Origin: Solibacillus merdavium
GTDB lineage: Bacteria; Bacillota; Bacilli; Bacillales_A; Planococcaceae
Direction: 5' to 3'
Assembly (NCBI RefSeq): GCF_014836935.1
Contig: NZ_JACSPW010000008.1
Span: 108,387-172,386 of the forward strand
DNA: 64,000 bases
Position numbers and translations under genes: made by a program. Shown one piece after another: positions 56,324 to 64,000 of the stretch; the stretch's first letter is position 1, and the number at the start of each line of letters is the position of its first letter. The notes beneath the pieces were generated by a model that ran no database searches, had not been told where the DNA came from, and saw only the letters and a program-made list of their open reading frames with translations.

Positions 56324-58273
56324 ACCCGTAGGTGCAACCGTCAATAAATGCGAGTTGCGAATACCGTTTGCCACAATATTTTCGCGAATATGCTGCGGCA
56401 TTTTTTTCATGAAGCCTGTGTTAATAAATGCTTCACGTAAACGTGCTGTTTCCGCTTCTGTTTGTCCTTCTAAGAACGGGAAGCTTCCGCGCTCTGTTGC
56501 TAATTCAATTGACTGCTCATAAGCTGCAATCGCAATTGTTTTGAAGATTTCATCAACAAGTGCATTGCCTTCTTCAGAACCATATTCTTTTTCGCAATAG
56601 ATTAGTAAATCCGCAAGCCCCATAACACCAAGACCTACACGACGTTCACCAAGTGCTTGCTTTTTATTTTCGTCCAAGAAGTACGGTGTTGCATCAATTA
56701 CGTTATCCTGCATACGCACGCCAACTTTTACTGTTTCACGTAACGCCTCAAAATCAACTGTTTTTGATTCCTTATTTGCAAACTTCGCTAAGTTCACTGC
56801 TGCTAAATTACAAACAGAATATGGTGCTAATGGTTGCTCACCACAAGGGTTTGTCGCAACAACTTGCTGACCATACGCCTTTGCGTTCGTCATGTCATTT
56901 GCGTTATCAATGAAGAAAATCCCTGGTTCTGCAGCATAAGTCGCACAAATATTGATCAGATTCCAAAGTTCTTTCGCTTTAATTGTACGATATGTGCGCA
57001 CTGGGTAGCCAAGCTTTTCCCATTCGCGAACATCGCCAACTTCATGCCATTTTTCATTGTAATCTTTCATTTGTTCTGGCGTATAGTTTGCTACGTCAGG
57101 GAAACGTAATGGGAATTCCCCATCATTTTCTACAGCATCCATAAATTCTTTAGTTAACGTTACCGAAATATTCGCACCTGTTAAGAAATCTGCATTATGG
57201 ACTGAATACGTCCCGCCATCACGAAGCTTTGTTTCAGCGTCACGGATAATCGCTTCACTAAATCCACCAAAGCCTTCAATATTTTTATAGTTTACAATGC
57301 CTTGATACATCGCATCTTCCTGCTGTGATAAAGGTTTGAATTTCAACTTTTCTTTTGCTAGTCGGATAATAGACTCATCGTCTGTATTCTCGATTAGATA
57401 ACGCAGAATACGAGGGTTTTGCATTTTTGAAATGATAAACTCTACGATATCCGGATGCCAGTCTGCCAGCATAATCATTTGTGCTCCACGGCGAGATCCA
57501 CCTTGCTCCACAAGATGTGTCAGCTTAGCAATATCATCAAGCCAGCTTACAGAACCACTTGATTTACCGTTTACACCGCGCGCCAGTGTGTTACGGGGAC
57601 GAAGTGTTGAACCGTTTGTACCAACACCACCACCACGACTCATAATTTCCATTACTTGCTTACGGTGGTCACTGATCCCTTCTCGCGAGTCTGCTACAAA
57701 TGGCATTACGTAACAGTTGAAGAATGTTACTTCTGTTTCCGAGCCCGCACCATAAATTACTCGTCCTGCTGGAATGAAGTTCATCGACACAAGCTGTTCG
57801 TAAAACTTCTCGAACCATTCTGTGCGCTTTTCTTCCGTTTTTTCTACAGATGCCAAGCCTGTTGCATTTCGCTTTGCAATCTGCTCATAGAAAATTTCCA
57901 AAGGCTTTTCAATAATATCTAAAGAGCGCTCGATTATTCCTGTTGTCTGCTCTTCTCCCTCTAGTACGTGGCGATAATCCTCTTCAATTTCAATAAGTGC
58001 ACTCTTCTTATCGAGATCAATTGATTGGATAATGCCCAGTCCACGTGCCGGGAATTTGGGATCCTGCTTTACTGTCAGTACAACAAAATCTCCTGCTTTT
58101 AATGTTTTCTTTTCCGTATCCTTAAAAGAATAACGGTCAATCATGACAAGACGCGACACACCTTTATGTGTAATATGCATATCAGGTGTAATCGGATGAA
58201 CTTGAGGAAATTGCTTAATATCCTGATTTAATTGATTGAATGGGATGGATTGTTCTAAAACACTTACCACCAT
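56324..58273 (-). CDS. nrdJ: Class II (B12-dependent) ribonucleotide reductase, exon 1 (650 residues)
   Basis: Reduces ribonucleotides to deoxyribonucleotides using an adenosylcobalamin radical, without oxygen. Redox Cys187 (TFFNCYVMPF) and Cys488 (SVCNLAAVNL) and the thiyl-radical Cys477 in NPCGEQ are intact. The glycine-rich EIMSRGGGVGTNGS fits NrdJ. ATG 58273 is six nt after AAGGGGG. Exon 1 ends after ...SHLLTVAPTG, the conserved PTG loop of RNRs. Reading on into the intron adds only 12 codons before a stop, which would give a truncated, inactive protein unless splicing occurs. NrdR boxes lie upstream. Confidence 0.95.
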
Positions 58274-58333
58274 GCAAGCCCCCTTTGAACGCTATTTAAT
58301 AATTTTAACTTTCCCAACAAAAACGAGAATCAA

Positions 58334-58381
58334 ACACCATATCTTGTGTTTGATTCATTAGGACTATCCCATATGTTGAGT
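58334..58381 (-). promoter_or_regulatory. Tandem NrdR boxes upstream of nrdJ
   Basis: Two 16-mers related to the NrdR consensus ACACWATATWTTGTGT: ACACCATATCTTGTGT (58334-58349, 14 of 16) and ATCCCATATGTTGAGT (58366-58381, 11 of 16). Their centres are 32 bp apart (three turns), the usual NrdR operator geometry. They lie 61-108 nt before the nrdJ start. The region to 58524 holds A/T-rich promoter candidates (e.g. TTGGTG-17-TTATAT on the minus strand). No cobalamin riboswitch was seen. Confidence 0.65.
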
Positions 58382-58524
58382 TATATATAATTCCTTAAAA
58401 AAGATTACACCAAATTTTTTTTTCAATCAAGGGTTGATTTTTTTCAGTTTATGTTAAATCCCTATATATCAACGTTTCGAGTATCAAAATTTTTTTCTTA
58501 AAAATAAAAACAAGTGTTCGTAAA

Positions 58525-59358
58525 CTATTTTTTGAAATTCCAGGCATCTGTTAAATATTTTTTTTGCATTAACTGTTCCACATATTGCTGTTGCTTTTCG
58601 TTTATTTCATATGGAGTCAGCTCTATATTTAGTGCCTCTTCAAACCCCTTTGAAAATGCATTTACACATTGCTCAATTGTAAAGGGAATATCAACAAACT
58701 GGTTCATCGCAACTGCCTTTTCAGGTAATTTTTTTCGCATTCTTTCTTTTGCCTCATCAGAATCAAAATTAAATACCGATAACAACAATTCCTCATTTAA
58801 ATCCAATAATATTGCACCATGCTGTAATATGACACCTTTTTGACGTGTTTGTGCACTGCCTGCCACCTTTTTCCCTTCTACAACAAGCTCATACCAGCTC
58901 GAAGCATCAAAGCAAACTGCACTTTTCGGCTTTTTTAGATCATCCAGCTGTTCCTTTGTTTCAGGTACGCTAAAATAGGCGTTTAACCCTAGCTGACGGA
59001 ATCCTTGTAAAATCCCTTCACTAATAACACGATATGCTTCTGTTACCGTCTCAGGCATATTTGGATAGCTTTCGGATACAATCACCGAATAAGTTAGCTC
59101 CTGGTCATGTAAAACAGCACGTCCACCTGTAGGACGGCGAATAAAGCCTAAGTTTTGGTTTTGAACAGCTTGTAGATTAATATCTTTATGTACTTGCTGG
59201 AAGTAGCCAATTGATAAAGTTGCAGGGTTCCATTCATAAAATCGAATGACAGGAGGGATTTCTCCTTCACTGTGCCAATCCAGTAAGGCTTCATCTAATG
59301 CCATATTATATGCCGAGCTGCATGGACCGGAATTAATAAAATACCATTGTTTTTTCAC
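58525..59358 (-). CDS. lipM: Octanoyl-[acyl carrier protein]:protein octanoyltransferase LipM
   Basis: 277 residues from GTG 59358, nine nt after GGAGG; an upstream ATG (59382) has no ribosome site. BPL/LPL fold with [88 protein letters not shown] and [11 protein letters not shown]. Cys in AVCFD is the acyl-enzyme nucleophile of LipM. It transfers octanoate to GcvH, the first step of lipoate assembly. The neighbouring gcv genes supply its biological context. Confidence 0.94.
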   Translation of the reverse strand: MKKQWYFINSGPCSSAYNMALDEALLDWHSEGEIPPVIRFYEWNPATLSIGYFQQVHKDINLQAVQNQNLGFIRRPTGGRAVLHDQELTYSVIVSESYPNMPETVTEAYRVISEGILQGFRQLGLNAYFSVPETKEQLDDLKKPKSAVCFDASSWYELVVEGKKVAGSAQTRQKGVILQHGAILLDLNEELLLSVFNFDSDEAKERMRKKLPEKAVAMNQFVDIPFTIEQCVNAFSKGFEEALNIELTPYEINEKQQQYVEQLMQKKYLTDAWNFKK

Positions 59359-59457
59359 AATTTCTCGCCTCCAATAATTCATTTTAACAAACTGGCTCGA
59401 CTAACTCTAGTTCATCTCTTATAATAGAAAGTACAGAAAGAAAGGGGCAATATCGCT

Positions 59458-59841
59458 GTGACAATTTTATACACGATTCTAGCAATTTTAGTCGTAATCG
59501 TTGCTTACGTAGTAATCAATTCAATGCGATTGAAAAAAGCGGTAACAAATTTAACGCAAGAGCAATTTATTGAAGGCTATCGTAAAGCACAATTAATCGA
59601 TTTACGCGAACCTAAAGAATTCGAAGCTGGCCATATTTTAGGCGCTCGAAACATTCCTATGACGCAATTCAACACACGTCATAAAGAAATACGTCCTGAC
59701 CTACCTGTATACCTTTACTGCCAAAACTCTGGCCGTAGTGCACGAGCAGCGCTATCTTTAAAGAAAAAGGGTTATAGCCAACTTTATCAATTACAGGGTG
59801 GCTTTAAAACTTGGACAGGTAAAGTAAAATCGAAAAACTAA
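59458..59841 (+). CDS. yqhL: Membrane-anchored rhodanese-like protein YqhL
   Basis: 127 residues: an N-terminal membrane helix (ILYTILAILVVIVAYVVI) and a rhodanese domain with LIDLREPKEFEAGHILGARNIPM and active-site loop YCQNSGRSARAA (Cys near residue 89). The start is GTG after AAAGGGG. It lies between lipM and gcvPB as in B. subtilis. Rhodaneses carry sulfane sulfur; a role in sulfur supply for lipoyl synthesis is only a guess from location. Confidence 0.9.
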   Translation: MTILYTILAILVVIVAYVVINSMRLKKAVTNLTQEQFIEGYRKAQLIDLREPKEFEAGHILGARNIPMTQFNTRHKEIRPDLPVYLYCQNSGRSARAALSLKKKGYSQLYQLQGGFKTWTGKVKSKN

Positions 59842-59845
59842 TCTT

Positions 59846-59875
59846 AAAGGCTCTCTAAATAATTAGAGGGCTTTT
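59846..59875 (+). terminator. Terminator after yqhL
   Basis: AAAGGCTCTCTA pairs with TAGAGGGCTTT (wobbles) on the plus strand, followed by TTAATT, 5 nt after the stop. Confidence 0.65.
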
Positions 59876-59932
59876 AATTATGAGTTTCTACTATTATAAA
59901 GTGAATTGTAAGAAGTCTAACATCTCCATTAG

Positions 59933-59962
59933 AAAAAGGGTCAGAATTTCTCTGACCCTTTT
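59933..59962 (-). terminator. Terminator after gcvPB
   Basis: 12-bp perfect stem AAAAGGGTCAGA/TCTGACCCTTTT with a short loop and T tract on the minus strand, 8 nt from the gcvPB stop. Confidence 0.8.
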
Positions 59963-59969
59963 GAAAATT

Positions 59970-61451
59970 TTACGACACTGTTACTTGTTCTTGTTTTTTA
60001 TAGCGTAACACTGGCGTTCTTGCAGCACGTGTTTCATCTAGACGATTGACAACTGTCGTATGAGGTGCTTCTTGAACTAGCGCTGAATTATCAATTGTTT
60101 CTTGCGCAATTTGAATCATTGCATCACAGAATGCATCTAAAGTTTCTTTCGATTCTGTTTCAGTCGGTTCAATCATAATTCCCTCTTCTACATTTAATGG
60201 GAAGTAGACTGTTGGTGGATGATATCCGAAGTCAAGTAGGCGTTTGGCAATATCCAGCGTACGTACGCCTAATTTCTTCTGGCGACGCCCCGATAAAACA
60301 AACTCATGCTTACAATGACGGTTATACGGTAAATCATAATGCTCTTCCAAACGGCGCATCATATAGTTTGCATTTAATACTGCATATTCAGTAACAGCTT
60401 TCAAGCCATCTGGTCCCATTGTACGGATATACGTATACGCACGAACATTTATACCAAAGTTTCCGTAATAAGGTTTTACACGACCGATTGACTGTGGACG
60501 GTTGTAATCGAAGTGGTATGTTCCATCTTCTTTTTTCACTAGTACTGGTTTTGGTAAGAATGGAATTAAATCCGCTTTTACACCGACAGGACCTGAACCT
60601 GGACCACCACCACCGTGTGGGCCAGTAAATGTTTTATGCAGATTCAAGTGAACACAGTCAAAGCCCATGTCACCAGGACGCGCTTTACTCATAACCGCAT
60701 TTAGGTTTGCGCCATCATAGTAAACTTTACCGCCAACACCGTGAACAATATTTGCCATCTCTATAATATTTTCTTCGAATAAACCTAAAGTATTTGGGTT
60801 TGTCAGCATTAATGCTGCTGTATCTGGTCCAACTACACGGCGTAAATCTTCTAAATCAACTAACCCGTCTTCACCTGATTTAATGGTAATTGTTTCAAAG
60901 CCTGCAACAGTTGCAGAAGCTGGATTTGTACCATGTGCTGAATCCGGAACAATTACTTTATTTCGGTGTCCTTCACCATTGGCCTCATGGAATGCACGAA
61001 TCATCATCAGCGCTGTCCATTCACCATGTGCACCTGCTGCAGGTTGTAGCGTTACTTCATCCATACCTGTAATTTCCTGTAGGGATGTTTGTAAATCGTA
61101 CAGTAATTCCATTGCACCTTGAACTGTTGACTCATCCTGTAATGGATGAATATTAGCGAAACCAGAAAAACGTGCAACTGTTTCGTTAATTTTTGGATTG
61201 TATTTCATTGTACAAGAACCTAATGGATAGAACCCTGAATCCACACCGTGGTTACGGCGGGAAAGTGCTGTATAGTGACGCATAATGTCCAATTCAGAAA
61301 CTTCAGGTAGTTCAGCTGCTTCTTGACGTACTAAATTTGATGGAATAAGCTCCTCAAGATCAAAATTAGGAACATCCAGTGGCTCTAAGTTATAACCGAT
61401 ACGGCCTGGTTTTGTAATTTCGAAAATGAGTGTTTGGTTTTCGTTATTCAT
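59970..61451 (-). CDS. gcvPB: Glycine dehydrogenase (decarboxylating) subunit 2
   Basis: 493 residues from ATG 61451 (GGGGGC five nt upstream). PLP-binding half of the two-subunit P protein that decarboxylates glycine and loads the aminomethyl group on GcvH lipoate. The PLP lysine is in [20 protein letters not shown]. Also seen are [30 protein letters not shown] and [17 protein letters not shown]. The start overlaps the gcvPA stop by 8 nt. Confidence 0.96.
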   Translation of the reverse strand: MNNENQTLIFEITKPGRIGYNLEPLDVPNFDLEELIPSNLVRQEAAELPEVSELDIMRHYTALSRRNHGVDSGFYPLGSCTMKYNPKINETVARFSGFANIHPLQDESTVQGAMELLYDLQTSLQEITGMDEVTLQPAAGAHGEWTALMMIRAFHEANGEGHRNKVIVPDSAHGTNPASATVAGFETITIKSGEDGLVDLEDLRRVVGPDTAALMLTNPNTLGLFEENIIEMANIVHGVGGKVYYDGANLNAVMSKARPGDMGFDCVHLNLHKTFTGPHGGGGPGSGPVGVKADLIPFLPKPVLVKKEDGTYHFDYNRPQSIGRVKPYYGNFGINVRAYTYIRTMGPDGLKAVTEYAVLNANYMMRRLEEHYDLPYNRHCKHEFVLSGRRQKKLGVRTLDIAKRLLDFGYHPPTVYFPLNVEEGIMIEPTETESKETLDAFCDAMIQIAQETIDNSALVQEAPHTTVVNRLDETRAARTPVLRYKKQEQVTVS

Positions 61452-62790
61452 TATAAGCCCCCATTTCTGCAACTAGTGCATCAATTTCTTCTTTTGTACG
61501 TATTTCAGTAACAGCGATTAGTGCGTGGTTTTCCAATTCCGGGTAAACTCGCCCTAAATCAAATCCTCCGATGATACCTTTTTCAATTAACGCTTTATTT
61601 AATTGTGTTACGTTATGTTTTGTATTTACTACGATTTCATTGAAGTGTGCACCTTTATATACAACTTCGAAGCCAGCTGCTTCAAAGGCGTTTTTTGCAT
61701 AACGTGTTTTCACGATATTTTGTTTTGCCATTTCTTGCATACCCTGTTTTCCAAGTGCTGTCATTGCAACTGAAGAAGCAAGTGCAAGTAACGCTTGATT
61801 TGAGCAAATATTTGATGTCGCTTTATCACGACGAATATGCTGTTCACGTGCTTGTAATGTCAATACGTAACCACGACGTCCATCTTGGTCCACTGTTTCC
61901 CCAACTAAACGACCTGGTACTTTACGCATTAATTTAGTCGTAACTGCGAAATAACCGCAGTGTGGACCACCGAATGCTTCCGAAATACCGAATGGCTGTG
62001 CGTCGCCAACTGTAATGTCCGCTCCTAATTTCCCTGGAGGTGTTAATACCCCAAGTGCTAATGGGTTTGCCGACACGATAAATAATCCTTTTGCTTCATG
62101 TGTGATATCTGCAAGAGGCTGTAAGTTTTCAATTTGCCCGAAGAAGTTTGGATATTGCACAATAACGCCAGCTGTTTGTTCATCAATTAATCCTTTTAAC
62201 GCTTCAACATCTGTTACACCGTCTTTTGTTGGAATCGTTACAACATCAATTGATTGACCATATGCATACATCGTTACAACATCTTTATACTCTGGGTGTA
62301 CTGCTCCAGAGACTAATAGTTTTTTACGGCGAGTATGACCTGCTGCAAGCATTCCTGCCTCCGCCAATGCTGTTCCACCATCATACATAGAGGAGTTCGC
62401 GATATCCATACCTGTAAGTTCAGCGATCATTGTTTGGAACTCAAAAATCGCTTGTAGCTCGCCTTGGGAAATTTCTGGTTGGTATGGTGTATAGGCTGTA
62501 TAAAACTCTGAACGGGAAATAACATGATCGACAATTACCGGCTTGTAGTGATTATAAACACCTGCACCTAAAAACGATACATTGCTGGCAGTATCTTTAT
62601 TTTTGCCTGCTAGTTGCAATAATTCCTTCATTAAAGCTGCTTCTGATTTAGCAGGTTTAATATTATAGTTTCCTTGGAAGCGAACTTTTTCTGGGATATC
62701 TGCAAAAAGTTCATCGATTGTTGCAACTCCGACGCGATCTAACATTTCTTGCTTATCTTGTTCCGTCATTGGTAAATAACGATGTTTCAT
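61444..62790 (-). CDS. gcvPA: Glycine dehydrogenase (decarboxylating) subunit 1
   Basis: 448 residues from ATG 62790 (AGAGGG upstream). N-terminal half of the split glycine decarboxylase, with [65 protein letters not shown], and a pseudo-PLP domain ([18 protein letters not shown]). It pairs with GcvPB in a heterotetramer. It lies 23 nt after gcvT. Confidence 0.96.
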   Translation of the reverse strand: MKHRYLPMTEQDKQEMLDRVGVATIDELFADIPEKVRFQGNYNIKPAKSEAALMKELLQLAGKNKDTASNVSFLGAGVYNHYKPVIVDHVISRSEFYTAYTPYQPEISQGELQAIFEFQTMIAELTGMDIANSSMYDGGTALAEAGMLAAGHTRRKKLLVSGAVHPEYKDVVTMYAYGQSIDVVTIPTKDGVTDVEALKGLIDEQTAGVIVQYPNFFGQIENLQPLADITHEAKGLFIVSANPLALGVLTPPGKLGADITVGDAQPFGISEAFGGPHCGYFAVTTKLMRKVPGRLVGETVDQDGRRGYVLTLQAREQHIRRDKATSNICSNQALLALASSVAMTALGKQGMQEMAKQNIVKTRYAKNAFEAAGFEVVYKGAHFNEIVVNTKHNVTQLNKALIEKGIIGGFDLGRVYPELENHALIAVTEIRTKEEIDALVAEMGAYNE

Positions 62791-62813
62791 TGTTAACCCT
62801 CTTTTCAAAAGTA

Positions 62814-63917
62814 TTATTTTGTACGTTTATAAAACGGTTTTTCCACAATTACAGCTTTAGCTCTATTTTTACGAATTTCAACTTCCAACTCAGTTCCGAC
62901 TTCAGCGAATTTTGCGTCAATTAAAGCTAAACCGATGTTGCGTTTTGTCATCGGAGATTGCGTACCAGTTGTAACTTCTCCAATTTCTACCCCATCTTTG
63001 AATACTTTATATCCAGTACGTGGAATCCCTTTATCTATCATCTCAATACCTACTGATTTACGAGCTAGACCTTTTTCTTTTTGGTCAATTAATGCTTGTT
63101 GTCCAATAAATTGTGGCTCTTTAGCTAATTTCACTGCAAACCCAATCCCAGCTTCAAGTGGGTTAATATCTTTAGAAAGTTCCTGACCGTATAATGGGAG
63201 GCATGCTTCAAATCGTAATGTATCGCGGGCACCTAATCCTGCTGCAATAACACCTTTGTCCTTACCTGCATCCAAAATTTTATTCCAAAGTTCGATAATA
63301 GCTTCCGGTGTACCGTAAATTTCAAATCCATCTTCACCTGTATAGCCGGAGCGAGATACAAGTACCGATTGTCCAGCTACATCCACATTGTCTTTGAATT
63401 TGAAATATTTAATCGCTGCCAAGTCTTCCGTCGTTAACGTTTGTAGCAATTCCTCTGCTAATGGACCTTGGAGTGCAATTTGAGCATATTTATCGGAAGC
63501 GTTTGTTACTGTAACATTGCCTTCTACATGTTTTTGCAACCATTCGAAGTCCTTTTCAATATTAGAGGCATTGACACATAGTAAATATCGTTCATCTGCT
63601 AAACGATATGTTAATAAATCATCTACAACTCCGCCATCTTCATAGCAAAGTGCACTGTATTGTGCTCCACCAACTACTATTTTGGAGATATCATTCGTCA
63701 GCATTTTTTGTAAATATGATAATGCATCTGTGCCTTCTACAAAAATTTCCCCCATATGTGAAACATCAAAAAGACCAGCACGGTTACGGACTGCATCATG
63801 TTCTTCTTTTATAGAAGAAAATTGTACAGGTAATTCCCACCCACCAAAGTCAATTGTTTTCCCACCATATTTTGCGTATTCATCAAATAGTGGAGTACGT
63901 TTTAATTCATTTGTCAT
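62814..63917 (-). CDS. gcvT: Glycine cleavage system aminomethyltransferase (T protein)
   Basis: 367 residues. Moves the methylene group from aminomethyl-lipoyl GcvH to tetrahydrofolate with ammonia release. Folate-binding features include [14 protein letters not shown], the catalytic-Asp region [36 protein letters not shown] and [24 protein letters not shown]. The ATG has GGAGG seven nt upstream. First of gcvT-gcvPA-gcvPB; folD and dxs-region folate genes are separate units. Confidence 0.97.
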   Translation of the reverse strand: MTNELKRTPLFDEYAKYGGKTIDFGGWELPVQFSSIKEEHDAVRNRAGLFDVSHMGEIFVEGTDALSYLQKMLTNDISKIVVGGAQYSALCYEDGGVVDDLLTYRLADERYLLCVNASNIEKDFEWLQKHVEGNVTVTNASDKYAQIALQGPLAEELLQTLTTEDLAAIKYFKFKDNVDVAGQSVLVSRSGYTGEDGFEIYGTPEAIIELWNKILDAGKDKGVIAAGLGARDTLRFEACLPLYGQELSKDINPLEAGIGFAVKLAKEPQFIGQQALIDQKEKGLARKSVGIEMIDKGIPRTGYKVFKDGVEIGEVTTGTQSPMTKRNIGLALIDAKFAEVGTELEVEIRKNRAKAVIVEKPFYKRTK

Positions 63918-64000
63918 GTCATTTCCTCCCTCTATAAATGTTGATATATCAATGGCTTACGCCATTTTTGAGTGTCCAAAAAATATTTTTCGACACATAC
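63918..64000 (-). promoter_or_regulatory. Start-proximal part of the gcvT leader
   Basis: 83 nt to the window edge. It holds a 6-bp hairpin AATGGC-GTAA-GCCATT with a GNRA loop (minus strand, 63966-63951) preceded by GGACACTC. Many Bacillales gcvT leaders contain a tandem glycine riboswitch; its aptamers would lie beyond the edge and are not visible here. Confidence 0.3.

Noticed and set aside
54552..58273. nrdJ as a frameshifted pseudogene or as an intein-containing gene
   Set aside because: The flanks join exactly at the codon level, group I core motifs are present, and the frame closes 12 codons into the insert, so an intein is impossible and decay is not needed.
28050..58273. Prophage, integrative element or CRISPR locus in the 30-kb block
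   Set aside because: No integrase, transposase, phage structural gene, direct-repeat array, tRNA or flanking att-like repeat was found; genes are metabolic, envelope and regulatory.
58274..58524. Cobalamin riboswitch before nrdJ
   Set aside because: No B12-box-like sequence; the region is short and explained by NrdR boxes and promoter.
63918..64000. Glycine riboswitch before gcvT
   Set aside because: Only the start-proximal 83 nt are inside the window; no aptamer core is visible, so it cannot be claimed.

Overview
The window is ordinary low-GC Firmicutes chromosome. Strong AGGAGG-type ribosome sites, frequent GTG and TTG starts, a spoIIIA sporulation locus and close collinearity with the Bacillus subtilis gcvT-to-tlyA chromosome arm all point to an endospore-forming Bacillales. 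An adenosylcobalamin-dependent (class II) ribonucleotide reductase and the reduced spoIIIA locus make a Planococcaceae/Caryophanaceae member (Solibacillus/Lysinibacillus-like) my best guess. This is inference; there is no 16S in the window. Nearly everything is on the minus strand, so read from high to low coordinates.

Region by region in transcription order: (1) 64.0-58.5 kb: gcvT-gcvPA-gcvPB glycine cleavage, the YqhL rhodanese and lipM octanoyltransferase. Together they make and use protein-bound lipoate. (2) 58.4-54.5 kb: class II RNR gene nrdJ with two NrdR boxes. It is split by a 1151-nt group I intron that carries an HNH homing-endonuclease ORF. (3) 54.4-47.3 kb: DUF2071 protein, tRNA hydroxylase TrhO, a coiled-coil lipoprotein and a BceRS-BceAB-type peptide-antibiotic sensing and resistance module. 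(4) 47.2-42.0 kb: pstSCAB-phoU plus an orphan OmpR-type response regulator, with Pho-box-like repeats upstream of pstS. (5) 41.9-40.2 kb: a small Lys-rich protein, then an ECF sigma factor with a polytopic putative anti-sigma partner. (6) 40.1-36.0 kb: kynU-kynA-NSS transporter-kynB, a tryptophan-to-anthranilate operon. (7) 35.8-28.0 kb: chemoreceptor, alpha/beta hydrolase, anchored protein, CPBP protease and a heterodimeric ABC exporter (plus strand). (8) 27.8-22.6 kb: yqhQ, yqhR-like, aroQ, pepQ, efp, a nitronate monooxygenase, then a spoIIIA locus that begins at spoIIIAC. (9) 22.3-18.2 kb: the rest of spoIIIA and accBC. (10) 17.9-7.2 kb: PurR-type-controlled purine permease, cell-envelope enzymes, MscS channel, Asp23-family YqhY and glpDFK. 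(11) 6.7-0 kb: nusB, folD, xseAB, ispA, dxs and a truncated tlyA.

Compared with B. subtilis (from memory), the backbone gcv-yqhL-lipM / yqhQRS-yqhT-efp-spoIIIA-accBC / yqhY / nusB-folD-xseAB-ispA-dxs-tlyA is kept in order. It is opened at two places by blocks of other genes: about 30 kb between lipM and yqhQ, and about 11 kb between accC and nusB.

The most notable observations are the nrdJ group I intron with its HNH protein built from four exactly spaced CxxC-x16-CxxxC modules, and the stripped-down spoIIIA locus. That locus has no AA or AB, a 44-residue AF, and an AG lacking its usual central insertion. No tRNA, rRNA, CRISPR, insertion sequence or prophage was seen.
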